This document shows, in pieces, positions 45,008-54,522 of a stretch of 64,000 nt of DNA (position 1 is the first letter of the stretch; each line of letters starts with the position of its first letter). Made by a program: the position numbers and the translations under genes. The notes under the pieces are model-generated. The model did not search any database. It worked only from the letters and a program-made list of their open reading frames with translations, and was not told the DNA's origin. This DNA comes from an uncultured Alistipes sp. (lineage in GTDB: Bacteria; Bacteroidota; Bacteroidia; Bacteroidales; Rikenellaceae), in NCBI GenBank assembly GCA_910576555.1, contig CAJTIY010000001.1, positions 62,001 to 126,000 of the forward strand. Direction: 5' to 3'.

Positions 45008-45439
45008 TTAATACACGCCTTCTTTTTCTCTTATTATGCCTTTTTCATATTTATTGTCTCGCTTATCGGAATAAATTACAAGCTTGTCAAAGTTAGGCTT
45101 ACCGACTTGGACTTGTCCATTTGAAAAAACATATAGATAGACGTTTTTCATAGTCTTATTCCATACCGTTTTACCATCAGAGTCCATTACTTTTACTTTA
45201 ACTCTATACTTTTCGCTATAATTGCCAGAAATGAGATTTGGGCTAGTAATGGAAATGGATTTGATGGCAACTACTACGTCGGTATATAACTTCCCTTCTA
45301 TATCAAGAGACAAAACCTTACGAATCAATTCCGCATTTTGCATCGGCGATGCTTTTTCAGGTTCGTCCTTGACGCTTTGAGCAAAAGCAAACGAATCAAA
45401 TGAAAGCGTGAAAATCAGAAGAACGATAAATTTTTTCAT
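45008..45439 (-). CDS. secreted AT-rich hypothetical protein
   Basis: 143 residues with a clear signal peptide (MKKFIVLLIFTLSFDSFAFA, cleaved before QSVKDE). The mature part is a small beta-rich, Lys-rich domain (KYRVKVKVMDSDGKTVWNKT, VQVGKPNFDKLVIYSDKR). I do not recognise a family. Base composition is far more AT-rich than all neighbours, which suggests recent acquisition. It lies 37 bases behind udk on the same strand and may be read from it. Confidence 0.72.
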   Translation of the reverse strand: MKKFIVLLIFTLSFDSFAFAQSVKDEPEKASPMQNAELIRKVLSLDIEGKLYTDVVVAIKSISITSPNLISGNYSEKYRVKVKVMDSDGKTVWNKTMKNVYLYVFSNGQVQVGKPNFDKLVIYSDKRDNKYEKGIIREKEGVY

Positions 45440-45476
45440 AGCTTCTTCATTTTAGGACTGCTTTTAGGTTGCCTAT

Positions 45477-46097
45477 TTATCGCTCATTGATCAGCGACCG
45501 GATGTTCTCGATCAGCATGGCGACGGCCACCGAGTTGAAGCCGCCTTCGGGAATGATGACGTCGGCGTATTTCTTCGACGGCTCGACGAACTCCTCGTGC
45601 ATCGGCTTCACGGTCGAAGTGTACTGTGCGATGACCGACTGCATCGTACGTCCGCGGTCGCAGACGTCGCGCAGGATACGGCGCGCCAGCCGCAGGTCGG
45701 CATCCGTATCGACGAAGACCTTGATGTCCATCAGATCGCGCAGCTCCCGGTTCTCGAAGATCAGGATGCCGTCCACGATGATCACCTTCGACGGCTTGAC
45801 GCATACGGTCTCGGCCATGCGATTGTGCTCGACGAACGAGTAGACGGGATGCTCGATCGGCACGTTCTCCTTCAGCGCCTTGATATGCTCGACCATCATC
45901 TGCGTGTCGAACGCCTGCGGGTGGTCGTAGTTGAGTCTCGTACGCTCCTCGTACGTCAGTTCGGGGTGGGCCTTGTAATAATAGTCGTGGCAGAGGGTCA
46001 CCACATCGCTTCCCTCGAATGCCTCCTGCAGCCGCTTGACGAGCGTCGATTTGCCCGATCCGGTTCCGCCGGCCACGCCGATCACGGTCACTTTCAT
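45477..46097 (-). CDS. udk: uridine kinase
   Basis: Phosphorylates uridine and cytidine in pyrimidine salvage. 206 residues, the usual size. P-loop VAGGTGSGKSTLVKRL at the N-terminus, HDYYYKAHPELTYEER, LNYDHPQAFD, VIIVDGILIFEN, and RILRDVCDRGRTMQSV. It starts about 35 bases behind the gyrB terminator on the minus strand. Confidence 0.95.
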   Translation of the reverse strand: MKVTVIGVAGGTGSGKSTLVKRLQEAFEGSDVVTLCHDYYYKAHPELTYEERTRLNYDHPQAFDTQMMVEHIKALKENVPIEHPVYSFVEHNRMAETVCVKPSKVIIVDGILIFENRELRDLMDIKVFVDTDADLRLARRILRDVCDRGRTMQSVIAQYTSTVKPMHEEFVEPSKKYADVIIPEGGFNSVAVAMLIENIRSLINER

Positions 46098-46132
46098 GGA
46101 ATTCTGGTTTTTAAGTCGGGGTACCTGTTACG

Positions 46133-46169
46133 GAAAAGGATCGCCCCCGTACCGGAGGACAATCCTTTT
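46133..46169 (-). terminator. gyrB terminator
   Basis: Minus-strand AAAAGGAT and ATCCTTTT enclose a GC-rich inner stem (CCTCCGGTACGGGGG), directly behind the gyrB stop. Confidence 0.65.
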
Positions 46170-46187
46170 TCCCGTGTTCCGATATGT

Positions 46188-48143
46188 TTATGCGTCGATA
46201 TTGGCGTAATGCGCATTCCGCTCGATGAACTCGCGGCGCGGCGGCACCTCGTCGCCCATCAGCATCGAGAAGATACGGTCGGCTTCGGCCGCATTTTCGA
46301 TGTTGACCTGCCGCAGGATGCGCGTGTCGGGATTCATCGTCGTCTCCCACAGCTGGTGGGCGTTCATCTCGCCGAGACCTTTGTAACGCTGCACGTGAGC
46401 GCCTTTGCCGAACTCGGACGTGATCTCGTCGCGCTCCTTCTCGGTCCAGCAATAGCGCTCCTGCTTGCCCTTCTTCACGAGGTAGAGGGGCGGGGTGGCG
46501 ATATACACGTGGCCGTTCTCGATCAGCTCCTTCATCTTGCGGAAGAAGAAGGTGAGCATCAGCGTCGCGATGTGGCTGCCGTCGACGTCGGCATCGGTCA
46601 TGATGATGATTTTGTCGTAGCGCAGCTTCTCAAGGTTCAGCGCCTTCGAATCCTCCTCGGTGCCGATCGTCACGCCCAGCGCCGTGAACATGTTCTTGAT
46701 CTCCTCGTTCTCCCACATGCGGTGCTCCTGCGCCTTCTCGATATTCAGAATCTTACCGCGCAAGGGCATGATCGCTTGGAAGTTGCGGTCGCGGCCCGAC
46801 TTGGCCGTACCGCCTGCAGAGTCGCCCTCGACGAAGAAGATCTCGGCGATGGAGCGGTCGCGGCTCGAGCAGTCGGCCAGCTTGCCCGGCAGACCCACGC
46901 CCGAAAGCGGCGTCTTGCGCTGCACAGCCTCGCGCGCCTTGCGCGCCGCGTGACGCGCCGTCGCTGCGAGCACCACCTTCTGCACGATGGCTTTGGCATC
47001 CTTCGGATTCTCCTCCAGATAGTGGCCCAGCGCCGCGGTCATAGCCTGATCCACGGCGGCCGACACTTCGTCGTTGCCCAGCTTGGTCTTCGTCTGACCC
47101 TCGAACTGCGGCTCGGCGACCTTCACCGATACCACGGCCGTGAGTCCCTCGCGGAAGTCGTCGCCGTTGATGTCGAACTTCAGCTTCGCGAGCATTCCCG
47201 AATCCTCGGCGTATTTCTTGAGCGTGCGGGTCAGCGCACGACGGAAACCCGTCAGGTGCGTACCGCCCTCGATCGTGTTGATGTTGTTGACGTACGAATG
47301 GACATTCTCCGAATAGGAGTCGTTGTACTGCATGGCGACTTCCACCGGCACGCCGTTCTTTTCGGTGTCGAGGTAGATGATCGAGTCGATGATCGGCTCG
47401 CCGCGCGTGGCGTCGAGGTACTTCACGAACTCCTTGAGGCCGTCCTTCGAATAGAAGTGATCCTCACGCAGTTTTCCCTCGCCGTCCGGACGACGGTCGT
47501 AGAGGTTCAGCCGGATACCTTTGTTCAGGAAGGCCAGCTCGCGCAGACGGTTGGCCAAAATCTCGTACTTGTACTCGGTCGTATGGGTGAAAATCTCGCC
47601 GTCGGGCTTGAACGTAACGATCGTACCGCGGTCGTCGCAGGCGCCCACGACCTCGACCTGCGAGGTGGGCTTGCCCTTGCTGTAGCTCTGGCGGAAGACC
47701 TTGCCGTCGCGGTGGATCTCCGCGATGAGCAGCGTCGAGAGGGCGTTGACGCACGAGACGCCCACGCCGTGCAGACCGCCCGAGACCTTGTAGCTGCCCT
47801 TGTCGAACTTACCGCCCGCATGCAGCACGGTCAGCACGACCTCCAGCGCCGACTTGCCCTCCTTTTCGTGGAAGTCGGTAGGGATGCCGCGGCCGTTGTC
47901 GCGTACCGTGATCGAGTTGTCCTCGTTGATCGTCACGTCTATATCGGTGCAATAGCCGGCGAGTGCCTCGTCGATCGAGTTGTCGACGACCTCGTAGACC
48001 AAGTGGTGGAGACCCTTCTCGCCGATGTCGCCGATGTACATCGCCGGACGTTTGCGCACCGCCTCCAGTCCCTCGAGCACTTGGATGTTCGACGCCGAAT
48101 ATTGCTCTTCCTGTTTCTTGATGTGTTCTTGTTCGGTACTCAT
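46188..48143 (-). CDS. gyrB: DNA gyrase subunit B
   Basis: ATPase subunit of the type II topoisomerase that introduces negative supercoils. 651 residues. GHKL ATPase: EVVDNSIDEALAGY, ITVRDNGRGIPTDFH, GLHGVGVSCVNALS. Toprim domain: FFVEGDSAGGTAKSGRDRNF, PLRGKILNIEKA and the DADVDGSHI metal site. The C-terminus, QRYKGLGEMNAHQLWETTMNP and ERNAHYANIDA, distinguishes GyrB from ParE. Length is that of the short Gram-positive/Bacteroidetes type, without the enterobacterial insertion. Confidence 0.97.
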   Translation of the reverse strand: MSTEQEHIKKQEEQYSASNIQVLEGLEAVRKRPAMYIGDIGEKGLHHLVYEVVDNSIDEALAGYCTDIDVTINEDNSITVRDNGRGIPTDFHEKEGKSALEVVLTVLHAGGKFDKGSYKVSGGLHGVGVSCVNALSTLLIAEIHRDGKVFRQSYSKGKPTSQVEVVGACDDRGTIVTFKPDGEIFTHTTEYKYEILANRLRELAFLNKGIRLNLYDRRPDGEGKLREDHFYSKDGLKEFVKYLDATRGEPIIDSIIYLDTEKNGVPVEVAMQYNDSYSENVHSYVNNINTIEGGTHLTGFRRALTRTLKKYAEDSGMLAKLKFDINGDDFREGLTAVVSVKVAEPQFEGQTKTKLGNDEVSAAVDQAMTAALGHYLEENPKDAKAIVQKVVLAATARHAARKAREAVQRKTPLSGVGLPGKLADCSSRDRSIAEIFFVEGDSAGGTAKSGRDRNFQAIMPLRGKILNIEKAQEHRMWENEEIKNMFTALGVTIGTEEDSKALNLEKLRYDKIIIMTDADVDGSHIATLMLTFFFRKMKELIENGHVYIATPPLYLVKKGKQERYCWTEKERDEITSEFGKGAHVQRYKGLGEMNAHQLWETTMNPDTRILRQVNIENAAEADRIFSMLMGDEVPPRREFIERNAHYANIDA

Positions 48144-48165
48144 TTGCGTGTTTCAAAATAGCGTA

Positions 48166-48196
48166 CAAATATACGGAATTTTCCGGATAAAACAAA
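48166..48196 (-). promoter_or_regulatory. gyrB promoter
   Basis: Minus strand TTTG (48196-48193), exactly 19 bp, TATATTTG (48173-48166), about 20 bases before the gyrB ATG. Confidence 0.75.
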
Positions 48197-48231
48197 CCGC
48201 CGCGACGGACATAAGCGCCACCCGCGGGGCG

Positions 48232-48969
48232 TCAGCCCAATTCGGCTGCGAGATCCACTTCGCGGATCCGTCCCTGCGCGAAGAGGATCGCCCGGGCGGG
48301 GTAGTTCTCGATCAGTGCCGTGTTGTGGGTCGACATCACCACCGCGCAGCCGCGCTCGGCGATCTGCCGGAACAGCCGCATGATGCCGTCCGCCGTCACG
48401 GGATCGAGATTCCCCGTCGGTTCGTCGGCCAGCAGCACCTGCGGATCGTTGAGCAGGGCGCGGGCTATGACGAGTCGCTGCTGCTCGCCGCCCGACAGCT
48501 CGTAGGGCATCTTGTAGCTTTTCGCCGAGAGGCTCACCAGCTCGAGCACCGTGTCGATCCGCTCGCGGATCTCCGACTCGCGCTTCCAGCCGGTGGCTTT
48601 GAGCACGTAATGCAGGTTCATGAAGACGTTGCGGTCGGTCAACAGCTGGTAGTCCTGAAAGACGATACCGATCTTCCGACGCAGATAGGGGATATCCCGG
48701 CGCCGCAGCAGCTGCAGATCGAACCCCGCTATACGGCCTTTTCCTACAAGAAGTTGTACCTCAGCATATAAAGTTTTCAGCAAGGTGCTTTTCCCGCTCC
48801 CGACCCGGCCGATCAGGTAGACGAACTCGCCCGGCGCGACCCGCAGGTCCACGCCCGACAGCACCATTTCGCCTTCCCGGATCCGTTTGGCCGCCGAGCG
48901 GCGTCCGAACGTCGAATCGGCGTGATAGAGGGTCACACCCTCGAGTTCCACGACATACTTTTCCTCCAT
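48232..48969 (-). CDS. ftsE: FtsE-like ABC transporter ATP-binding protein
   Basis: 245 residues. Walker A GRVGSGKSTLLK, Q-loop FQDYQLLTDRNV, signature LSGGEQQRLVIARALL, Walker B VLLADEPTGNLDP, and the H-loop MSTHNT. The order and the YQLL segment fit FtsE, which with FtsX links ATP hydrolysis to septal peptidoglycan hydrolases. An unusual insertion of about 15 basic residues (DSTFGRRSAAKRIREG) lies before the P-loop. ftsX is not adjacent. A -7-like TATCTTTA (48996-49003) lies about 27 bases upstream of the start. Confidence 0.8.
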   Translation of the reverse strand: MEEKYVVELEGVTLYHADSTFGRRSAAKRIREGEMVLSGVDLRVAPGEFVYLIGRVGSGKSTLLKTLYAEVQLLVGKGRIAGFDLQLLRRRDIPYLRRKIGIVFQDYQLLTDRNVFMNLHYVLKATGWKRESEIRERIDTVLELVSLSAKSYKMPYELSGGEQQRLVIARALLNDPQVLLADEPTGNLDPVTADGIMRLFRQIAERGCAVVMSTHNTALIENYPARAILFAQGRIREVDLAAELG

Positions 48970-49155
48970 GCGTATCGTTGCTGTGAATAATCGCGTAAAG
49001 ATAGTAAAAATCCCGGGAAGCGCATCGCCGGGCGGTCAAAAAAGCATGCCTCCCGACGGCTCGGATAGTGTGCGAATCATCGTCCCGGCATCCGGTCCGC
49101 ACCTCTGCGCAGCAATTCGGCGCTGCGCAAGATGCGGTTTTCGAAAAAAAATGCG

Positions 49156-49163
49156 TATCTTTG
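49156..49163 (+). promoter_or_regulatory. -7 element of the tmRNA promoter
   Basis: TATCTTTG, about 85 bases before the mature tmRNA 5' end, which implies a processed 5' leader. Nothing else is seen between 48970 and 49247. Confidence 0.55.
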
Positions 49164-49247
49164 TCGCGATAACGAATCCCGGACCGCAACCCGGCATCCG
49201 AGTTGCAACGGGAGACGTTGTTCTTACGGCTTTGCAGCCGAAAGATC

Positions 49248-49649
<402 letters not shown>

Positions 49650-49654
49650 CCTCG

Positions 49655-49688
49655 GCGCTCCGGATTCGCTCCGGGGCGTCTTTTTTTT
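49655..49688 (+). terminator. tmRNA terminator
   Basis: CGCTCCGGA pairs with TCCGGGGCG (one G-T pair), loop TTCGC, then eight T within 49679-49688. Confidence 0.88.
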
Positions 49689-49899
49689 GGGGCGCGGGTC
49701 ACCTCCGCAGCGAAACCCCGAGCTGCCCCGGCGGAAGACCTCGGCGCGACGTTCGCCTCCCGGCGGAGCAGGCGATTCGCCGGACTCGAAACCGTCCCGA
49801 CGCATCCCCGTAGACCGTCGCGCCCCGATCGACAAGCGGTTCCGCGCGGAGCATCTGCGATTTATCCCGTGTCGATTTCCGGATCTGCCTTTTTTCGCT

Positions 49900-49907
49900 T
49901 ATCTTTG
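49900..49907 (+). promoter_or_regulatory. -7 element before the KAP fusion gene
   Basis: TATCTTTG with TTTC 20 bp upstream (49876-49879); leader of about 33 nt. Confidence 0.55.
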
Positions 49908-49943
49908 AAAGAGCATCGCCCGAACGTCTCCAGCCTTACCGCC

Positions 49944-52355
49944 ATGAAGAATCTCCCGAACAACCCGATCCACGACCGAGCGGTGCAAGCCGTACTCGAC
50001 AGTCTCGGCCGCCAGCGCCGTATCCTGCTCTCGCTGCCCGCCAGCATCGGATACCACGCAATCGCCCTGCGCATAGCCGCCGCATTGCCCGAAAAATCCA
50101 ACATACTCGTACTGACGGACCGAAAAGAGACAGCGATCGATTTCCGATACGTCGCCTCCTCGTTTCCCGCCCCGACGCCGTGTATCGATACAGCACCTTA
50201 CGACCGTATTCCCAATCCGTTCGTATGGCCGTACGACACGATCCTGTTGCTCGGATGCGAACAGATGCCGTTGCGCCAGCTCAACAATGCGGTTTTTCAG
50301 CAACACCCCAAAACCCGGATCATCGGCATCGACAGCTCCGTGCCACAGAGCCGCGAGTTCTTCGGACCGCCCGTTTACCGATGTTCGATCGACGACGCGA
50401 TCGCCGCGAGGGTCCTGACGCCTTATCGGATCGCAAGGATCGCCGTCCCTTTCGACCCCGCCTCCCTGCACACGGAAACGGATGCCGAAGCGCTGGCCGC
50501 AAAGCTGCTCGAGACGGTCGCCAACGCCAAAAGTCTTGTCGTCTGCAACTCGATCCTCGATGCCCGGATGCTTACCGAGGCGCTGAACCGGATCGCACAC
50601 AGGGAGGTCGCCCGCACGCTCACGTACGACACCAAGTCGCAGCGCGATGCTGTGAACCGTTTCGGCGGCCGCGCCGAAACGCTGTTTCTGATCGTCGTCA
50701 ACATGCGTCCCGAGCTGCCGCAGGTCCGCAAACTCTATCTGCTCGACCGCTTCGACGATCCCGACCGGAAGCAGGTGCTGATCGGCCGCTACCTCCGTCC
50801 GTGGCACGACAAAAAGGAGCTCCGGGTCTTCGAATTCGTCGCCGAGGCGTCGCAAGATAAGAACGGACCGGAGCGCCATCGCCCCGCGAAGACGCCGATC
50901 ACCTACCGCGACCGCAAATCGTTCCGCGGCGTGATGGGCGTGGGCGACCTCGCCGAGGAGCTGGCCGAAAGCATCCTGCGCATCCCCTGCGAACAGGGCT
51001 GCATGATCGGCATCTTCGGACAGTGGGGCCGCGGCAAGACCTTCCTTTTCGAGGAGACCTTCCGCGTGCTGCAGCGCCGCGAGCCGATCCGTCGCGTCGA
51101 CTTCCATGCGTGGAAATATCAGGAGACGCCGGCCAGCTGGGCCTACCTCTACGAACAGTTCGCCCATGCCTATTACGACAGCGCCCGCAGCCGTTGCGAG
51201 CGATGGACCCGACGACTTCGGCTGAACCTGTGCCGACTGGGCGGCTGGCGGATCGCGCTGTTTCTGGGCTCCGTCGCCGTGTCGTTGCTGCTGCTCCGCA
51301 TTCCGCTCGCCGACAAGCTCCGCTTCGGAACAGGGATCGCGGCATTTCTGGGCATCTCGCTGCTGGGACTCCTGCTGCTCTGGATTCGCTACCGCAACCC
51401 GGCGATCAGCCTCTTCCGGGAGTACTGCCGCCGCACCTCCTACGTTCAGGTGCTGGGTATGCAGGCCGAGATCCAGAAAGAGCTCCACCACCTGCTCGAC
51501 GCGTGGGCCCGCTACGAAGCCTCCCTGAAGATCGTGCTGTTCGTCGACGATATGGACCGCTGCGACGAGGAGAAGCTGCTCCGGCTGGCCGACTCGCTGC
51601 GCGTGATGCTGGACGACGAACGGCTCTCGCAGCGCATCGTCGTGGTCACGGCCGTCGACGACCGGCTGCTCAAGCGCGCCATCCGCCGCAAATACGCCGA
51701 CAACGACTCGACCACGATCGTCGCCGAATACATGGACAAGCTCTTTCTGGCGGGCATCCGCCTCGGTGCGCTCGACGAATCGGAGAAGGCGGAGTTTTTC
51801 GACGAGCTGGTCCGCCGCGACATCGACCTCGCGGCAGAGTGCGCCTCCGTTCCCGCCCCGGCATCGCCGCCCGACGAGTCGCTGCAATCCGAGCCTCTCA
51901 TCCCGGCACCGACGCGTTCGGACGAATCTCCCATCGCTCCGGCCGATGCCTCGGAGGCAGCCGAACCGTCCCTCTCCGCAGACGACACGCCGCGCCTCAC
52001 CCCCGAGGAGGTCGCAGGGCTCAAGAGCGAACTGGCACGCCTCGGCGACGTCACCCCGCGCCAGATGCGCATCTACTATTACCGGTACCTGACGGCCAAG
52101 AACCTCCTCATCCGGCAATACGCCCGTCTGGACCGACCGTGCTACTGGCTCACGGAGACGAACCTCCCGCTCTTCCTGCGGCTGCTCTCCGTCTTGAGCG
52201 GGCACGACGGCCGCGAGGCGATCGAGCGCGAACGCGAACGGCTCAAAAGCGCCGCCGGCTCCGCCTACACCGTCGGCTGTCTCGAGGAGACGACGACCGA
52301 CCGCCTCGAATTCCGACGCCTGCTCCGCGTACTCGACATCGCGGTGGGGTATTGA
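49944..52355 (+). CDS. degenerate helicase-like / KAP-family P-loop NTPase fusion
   Basis: 803 residues from the ATG at 49944, the first after the promoter. Residues 1-300 look like the two RecA-like lobes of an SF2 helicase that has lost its Walker A: RRILLSLPASIGYHAIALRI, ILVLTDRKETAIDF, and DPDRKQVLIGRYLRP, placed like motif VI. Residues about 335-620 are a KAP NTPase with Walker A GIFGQWGRGKTFLFEE (near 360), two membrane segments inserted near 437-480, and Walker B IVLFVDDMDRCDEEKL (near 534). A Pro/Ser/Glu-rich linker follows, then a helical C-terminus. KAP proteins are membrane-bound ATPases, several linked to phage defence. The gene stands directly behind ssrA. Confidence 0.78.
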   Translation: MKNLPNNPIHDRAVQAVLDSLGRQRRILLSLPASIGYHAIALRIAAALPEKSNILVLTDRKETAIDFRYVASSFPAPTPCIDTAPYDRIPNPFVWPYDTILLLGCEQMPLRQLNNAVFQQHPKTRIIGIDSSVPQSREFFGPPVYRCSIDDAIAARVLTPYRIARIAVPFDPASLHTETDAEALAAKLLETVANAKSLVVCNSILDARMLTEALNRIAHREVARTLTYDTKSQRDAVNRFGGRAETLFLIVVNMRPELPQVRKLYLLDRFDDPDRKQVLIGRYLRPWHDKKELRVFEFVAEASQDKNGPERHRPAKTPITYRDRKSFRGVMGVGDLAEELAESILRIPCEQGCMIGIFGQWGRGKTFLFEETFRVLQRREPIRRVDFHAWKYQETPASWAYLYEQFAHAYYDSARSRCERWTRRLRLNLCRLGGWRIALFLGSVAVSLLLLRIPLADKLRFGTGIAAFLGISLLGLLLLWIRYRNPAISLFREYCRRTSYVQVLGMQAEIQKELHHLLDAWARYEASLKIVLFVDDMDRCDEEKLLRLADSLRVMLDDERLSQRIVVVTAVDDRLLKRAIRRKYADNDSTTIVAEYMDKLFLAGIRLGALDESEKAEFFDELVRRDIDLAAECASVPAPASPPDESLQSEPLIPAPTRSDESPIAPADASEAAEPSLSADDTPRLTPEEVAGLKSELARLGDVTPRQMRIYYYRYLTAKNLLIRQYARLDRPCYWLTETNLPLFLRLLSVLSGHDGREAIERERERLKSAAGSAYTVGCLEETTTDRLEFRRLLRVLDIAVGY

Positions 52356-52383
52356 TCGCGGCCGCACGGAATGTCGTCGCGAA

Positions 52384-52414
52384 TTTGCATCTGTGCGCAT
52401 TTTCGTTACCTTTG
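52384..52414 (+). promoter_or_regulatory. purT promoter
   Basis: TTTG (52384-52387), exactly 19 bp, TACCTTTG (52407-52414). Confidence 0.75.
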
Positions 52415-52508
52415 TACGGCCGTTTCGCCCATCGCCGCGCCCTTTCGGCCGGCGATCGGTCGCCCGGCCGCCGGTTCCGATTGCTACAGACAATCCAAAC
52501 AATACGAC

Positions 52509-53684
52509 ATGAAGAAGAAAATCATGCTTTTAGGCTCGGGAGAGCTGGGTAAGGAGTTCGTGATCGCCGCACAGCGGCTCGGGCAGACCGTCATCGCCTG
52601 CGATTCGTATGCGGGGGCTCCCGCCATGCAGGTGGCCGATGCTTCGGAGGTCTTTTCGATGCTCGACGGCGAGGCGCTGGCTGCAGCCGTCGCCAAGCAC
52701 CGCCCCGACATCATCGTACCGGAAATCGAGGCGATCCGCACCGAGCGGCTCTACGACTTCGAGCGGGAGGGCATTCAGGTCACGCCGAGCGCCCGTGCAG
52801 TCAACTTCACGATGAACCGCAAGGCGATCCGCGATCTCGCGGCGAAGGAGCTGGGCCTCAAAACGGCGAAATACTTCTATGCCAAATCGTTCGAGGAGCT
52901 GCAGGAGGCCGCTGCAAAGATCGGCTATCCGTGCGTGGTCAAACCCCTGATGTCCTCCTCGGGCAAGGGCCAGTCGCTGGTCCGGTCGGCGGAGGAGCTG
53001 GAACACGCATGGCACTACGGCTGCGAAGGTTCCCGCGGCGACATCCGCGAGCTGATCATCGAGGAGTTCATCCGCTTCGACAGCGAAATCACGCTGCTGA
53101 CCGTGACCCAGAAAAACGGCCCCACGCTCTTCTGCCCGCCCATCGGCCACGTGCAGAAGGGCGGCGACTACCGCGAGAGCTTCCAGTCGCCCGAGGTCGC
53201 ACCCGAACACCTCGCCGAAGCGCAGCGGATGGCGGCCGCCGTCACCGAGGCCCTCACGGGCGCCGGCATCTGGGGCGTGGAGTTCTTCTTGAGCCGCGAG
53301 AAGGGCGTCTACTTCTCCGAACTCTCGCCCCGTCCCCACGATACGGGCATGGTCACGCTGGCCGGCACGCAGAACCTCAATGAGTTCGAACTCCACCTGC
53401 GCGCCGTGCTGGGTCTGCCCATCCCCGCCGTCACGTTCGAGCGTCAGGGCGCCAGCGCCGTGATCCTCTCGCCCGTGGCCTGCGCGACGGAGCCCCGCAT
53501 CGAAGGCATCAACGAGGCCCTCGCGGCCGATCCGCGTCTCGACATCCGCATCTTCGGCAAACCCTCGGCACGCGTCAACCGCCGCATGGGCGTCGTGGTG
53601 GGGTATGCCTTGCACGGCACCGACCTCGAAGAGCTGCGCGACCGCGTGAAGGCCGCCGCGGCGAAAGTGACGGTTAAAGAATAA
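52509..53684 (+). CDS. purT: formate-dependent phosphoribosylglycinamide formyltransferase
   Basis: Third step of purine synthesis using formate and ATP. ATP-grasp enzyme of 391 residues from the ATG at 52509 (MKKKIMLLGSGELGKEFVIA). Landmarks: VPEIEAIRTERLYDFE, PCVVKPLMSSSGKGQSLV, ELIIEEFIRFDSEITLLTV, GIWGVEFFLSREKGVYFSE, and ELSPRPHDTGMVTL. Length matches PurT. It has its own promoter; the cyclophilin gene starts 77 bases after its stop. Confidence 0.96.
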   Translation: MKKKIMLLGSGELGKEFVIAAQRLGQTVIACDSYAGAPAMQVADASEVFSMLDGEALAAAVAKHRPDIIVPEIEAIRTERLYDFEREGIQVTPSARAVNFTMNRKAIRDLAAKELGLKTAKYFYAKSFEELQEAAAKIGYPCVVKPLMSSSGKGQSLVRSAEELEHAWHYGCEGSRGDIRELIIEEFIRFDSEITLLTVTQKNGPTLFCPPIGHVQKGGDYRESFQSPEVAPEHLAEAQRMAAAVTEALTGAGIWGVEFFLSREKGVYFSELSPRPHDTGMVTLAGTQNLNEFELHLRAVLGLPIPAVTFERQGASAVILSPVACATEPRIEGINEALAADPRLDIRIFGKPSARVNRRMGVVVGYALHGTDLEELRDRVKAAAAKVTVKE

Positions 53685-53761
53685 ACCCGAACGACGTGCG
53701 CTCCGGCCCCCTGCTCCGCAAGGGTGCTCCGGAGCGTGCGCACATCGAAAACAGAACGAAC

Positions 53762-54199
53762 ATGACCTACGCAATCATCTCTACCGAAAAGGGCGACATG
53801 AAGGCCGAGCTCTATGCCGATGCCACGCCCGGCACCGTGAACAACTTCGTCGAACTGGCCCGTCACGGCTTCTACGACGGACTCACGTTCCACCGCGTCA
53901 TTCCCGAATTCGTCATTCAGGGCGGCTGCCCGAAGGGCGACGGTACGGGCGGCCCGGGCTATACGATCAAGTGCGAGACCTCGGCTCCGCGCCAGTACCA
54001 CGACCGGGGCGTCCTCTCGATGGCGCATGCCGGCCGGGATACGGGCGGCTCGCAGTTCTTCATCTGCCTGAACCGCGAGAATACGCAGCACCTCGACGGC
54101 CGTCACACCTGCTTCGGCCGGGTGGTGGAGGGCCTCGACACGATCGACGACCTCCGCCGCGGCGACCGGATCCTCGCGATCCGCATCGTCGAGGAGTGA
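53762..54199 (+). CDS. cyclophilin-type peptidyl-prolyl isomerase
   Basis: 145 residues, cytoplasmic (no signal peptide). Catalytic Arg in TFHRVIPEFVIQGG, then GTGGPGYTIKCE, LSMAHAGRDTGGSQFFI and HLDGRHTCFGRVVEG, the standard cyclophilin core. Small single-domain bacterial form. It accelerates proline isomerisation during folding. Confidence 0.95.
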   Translation: MTYAIISTEKGDMKAELYADATPGTVNNFVELARHGFYDGLTFHRVIPEFVIQGGCPKGDGTGGPGYTIKCETSAPRQYHDRGVLSMAHAGRDTGGSQFFICLNRENTQHLDGRHTCFGRVVEGLDTIDDLRRGDRILAIRIVEE

Positions 54200-54221
54200 T
54201 CCCTCGCGACCGATGCACGAC

Positions 54222-54252
54222 GGGCCGGAATCTGTTCGACGGATTCCGGCCC
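54222..54252 (+). terminator. hairpin behind the cyclophilin gene
   Basis: GGGCCGGAATC pairs perfectly with GATTCCGGCCC over a 9-base loop; only a weak CATTT follows. The stretch 54253-54467 shows no gene. Confidence 0.6.
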
Positions 54253-54467
54253 GCTCATTTCCGCCCCCCCCCGGGCGTCGCGCCGCAGCGAGCGGACCGA
54301 CCGGCCGAAACCGGCTCCCGCTTACCGACGAAGGACACGCAAACGCCTCGGAGGCCGCGGCATAGCCCGCCTCGCGCCGGCATTCTGCAAGCGATACACC
54401 ACCTTTCGTTCGCCCTGCACAGACATCCCTTTCCGCCGCCTTGCTGCGCTTCGGCCGAAATTCCACG

Positions 54468-54500
54468 AAAAAACGGATGCCGATCGACCGGCATCCGTTT
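54468..54500 (-). terminator. terminator of the aminotransferase gene
   Basis: On the minus strand CGGATGCCG and CGGCATCCG form a 9-bp stem with a 6-base loop, followed by TTTTTT. Confidence 0.85.
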
Positions 54501-54522
54501 CGCAGGAGAGCGACTCCGCTCC

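Noticed and set aside
45597..48161. 854-residue plus-strand frame opposite udk and gyrB
   Set aside because: Both minus-strand genes are unmistakable; the antisense translation shows no domain.
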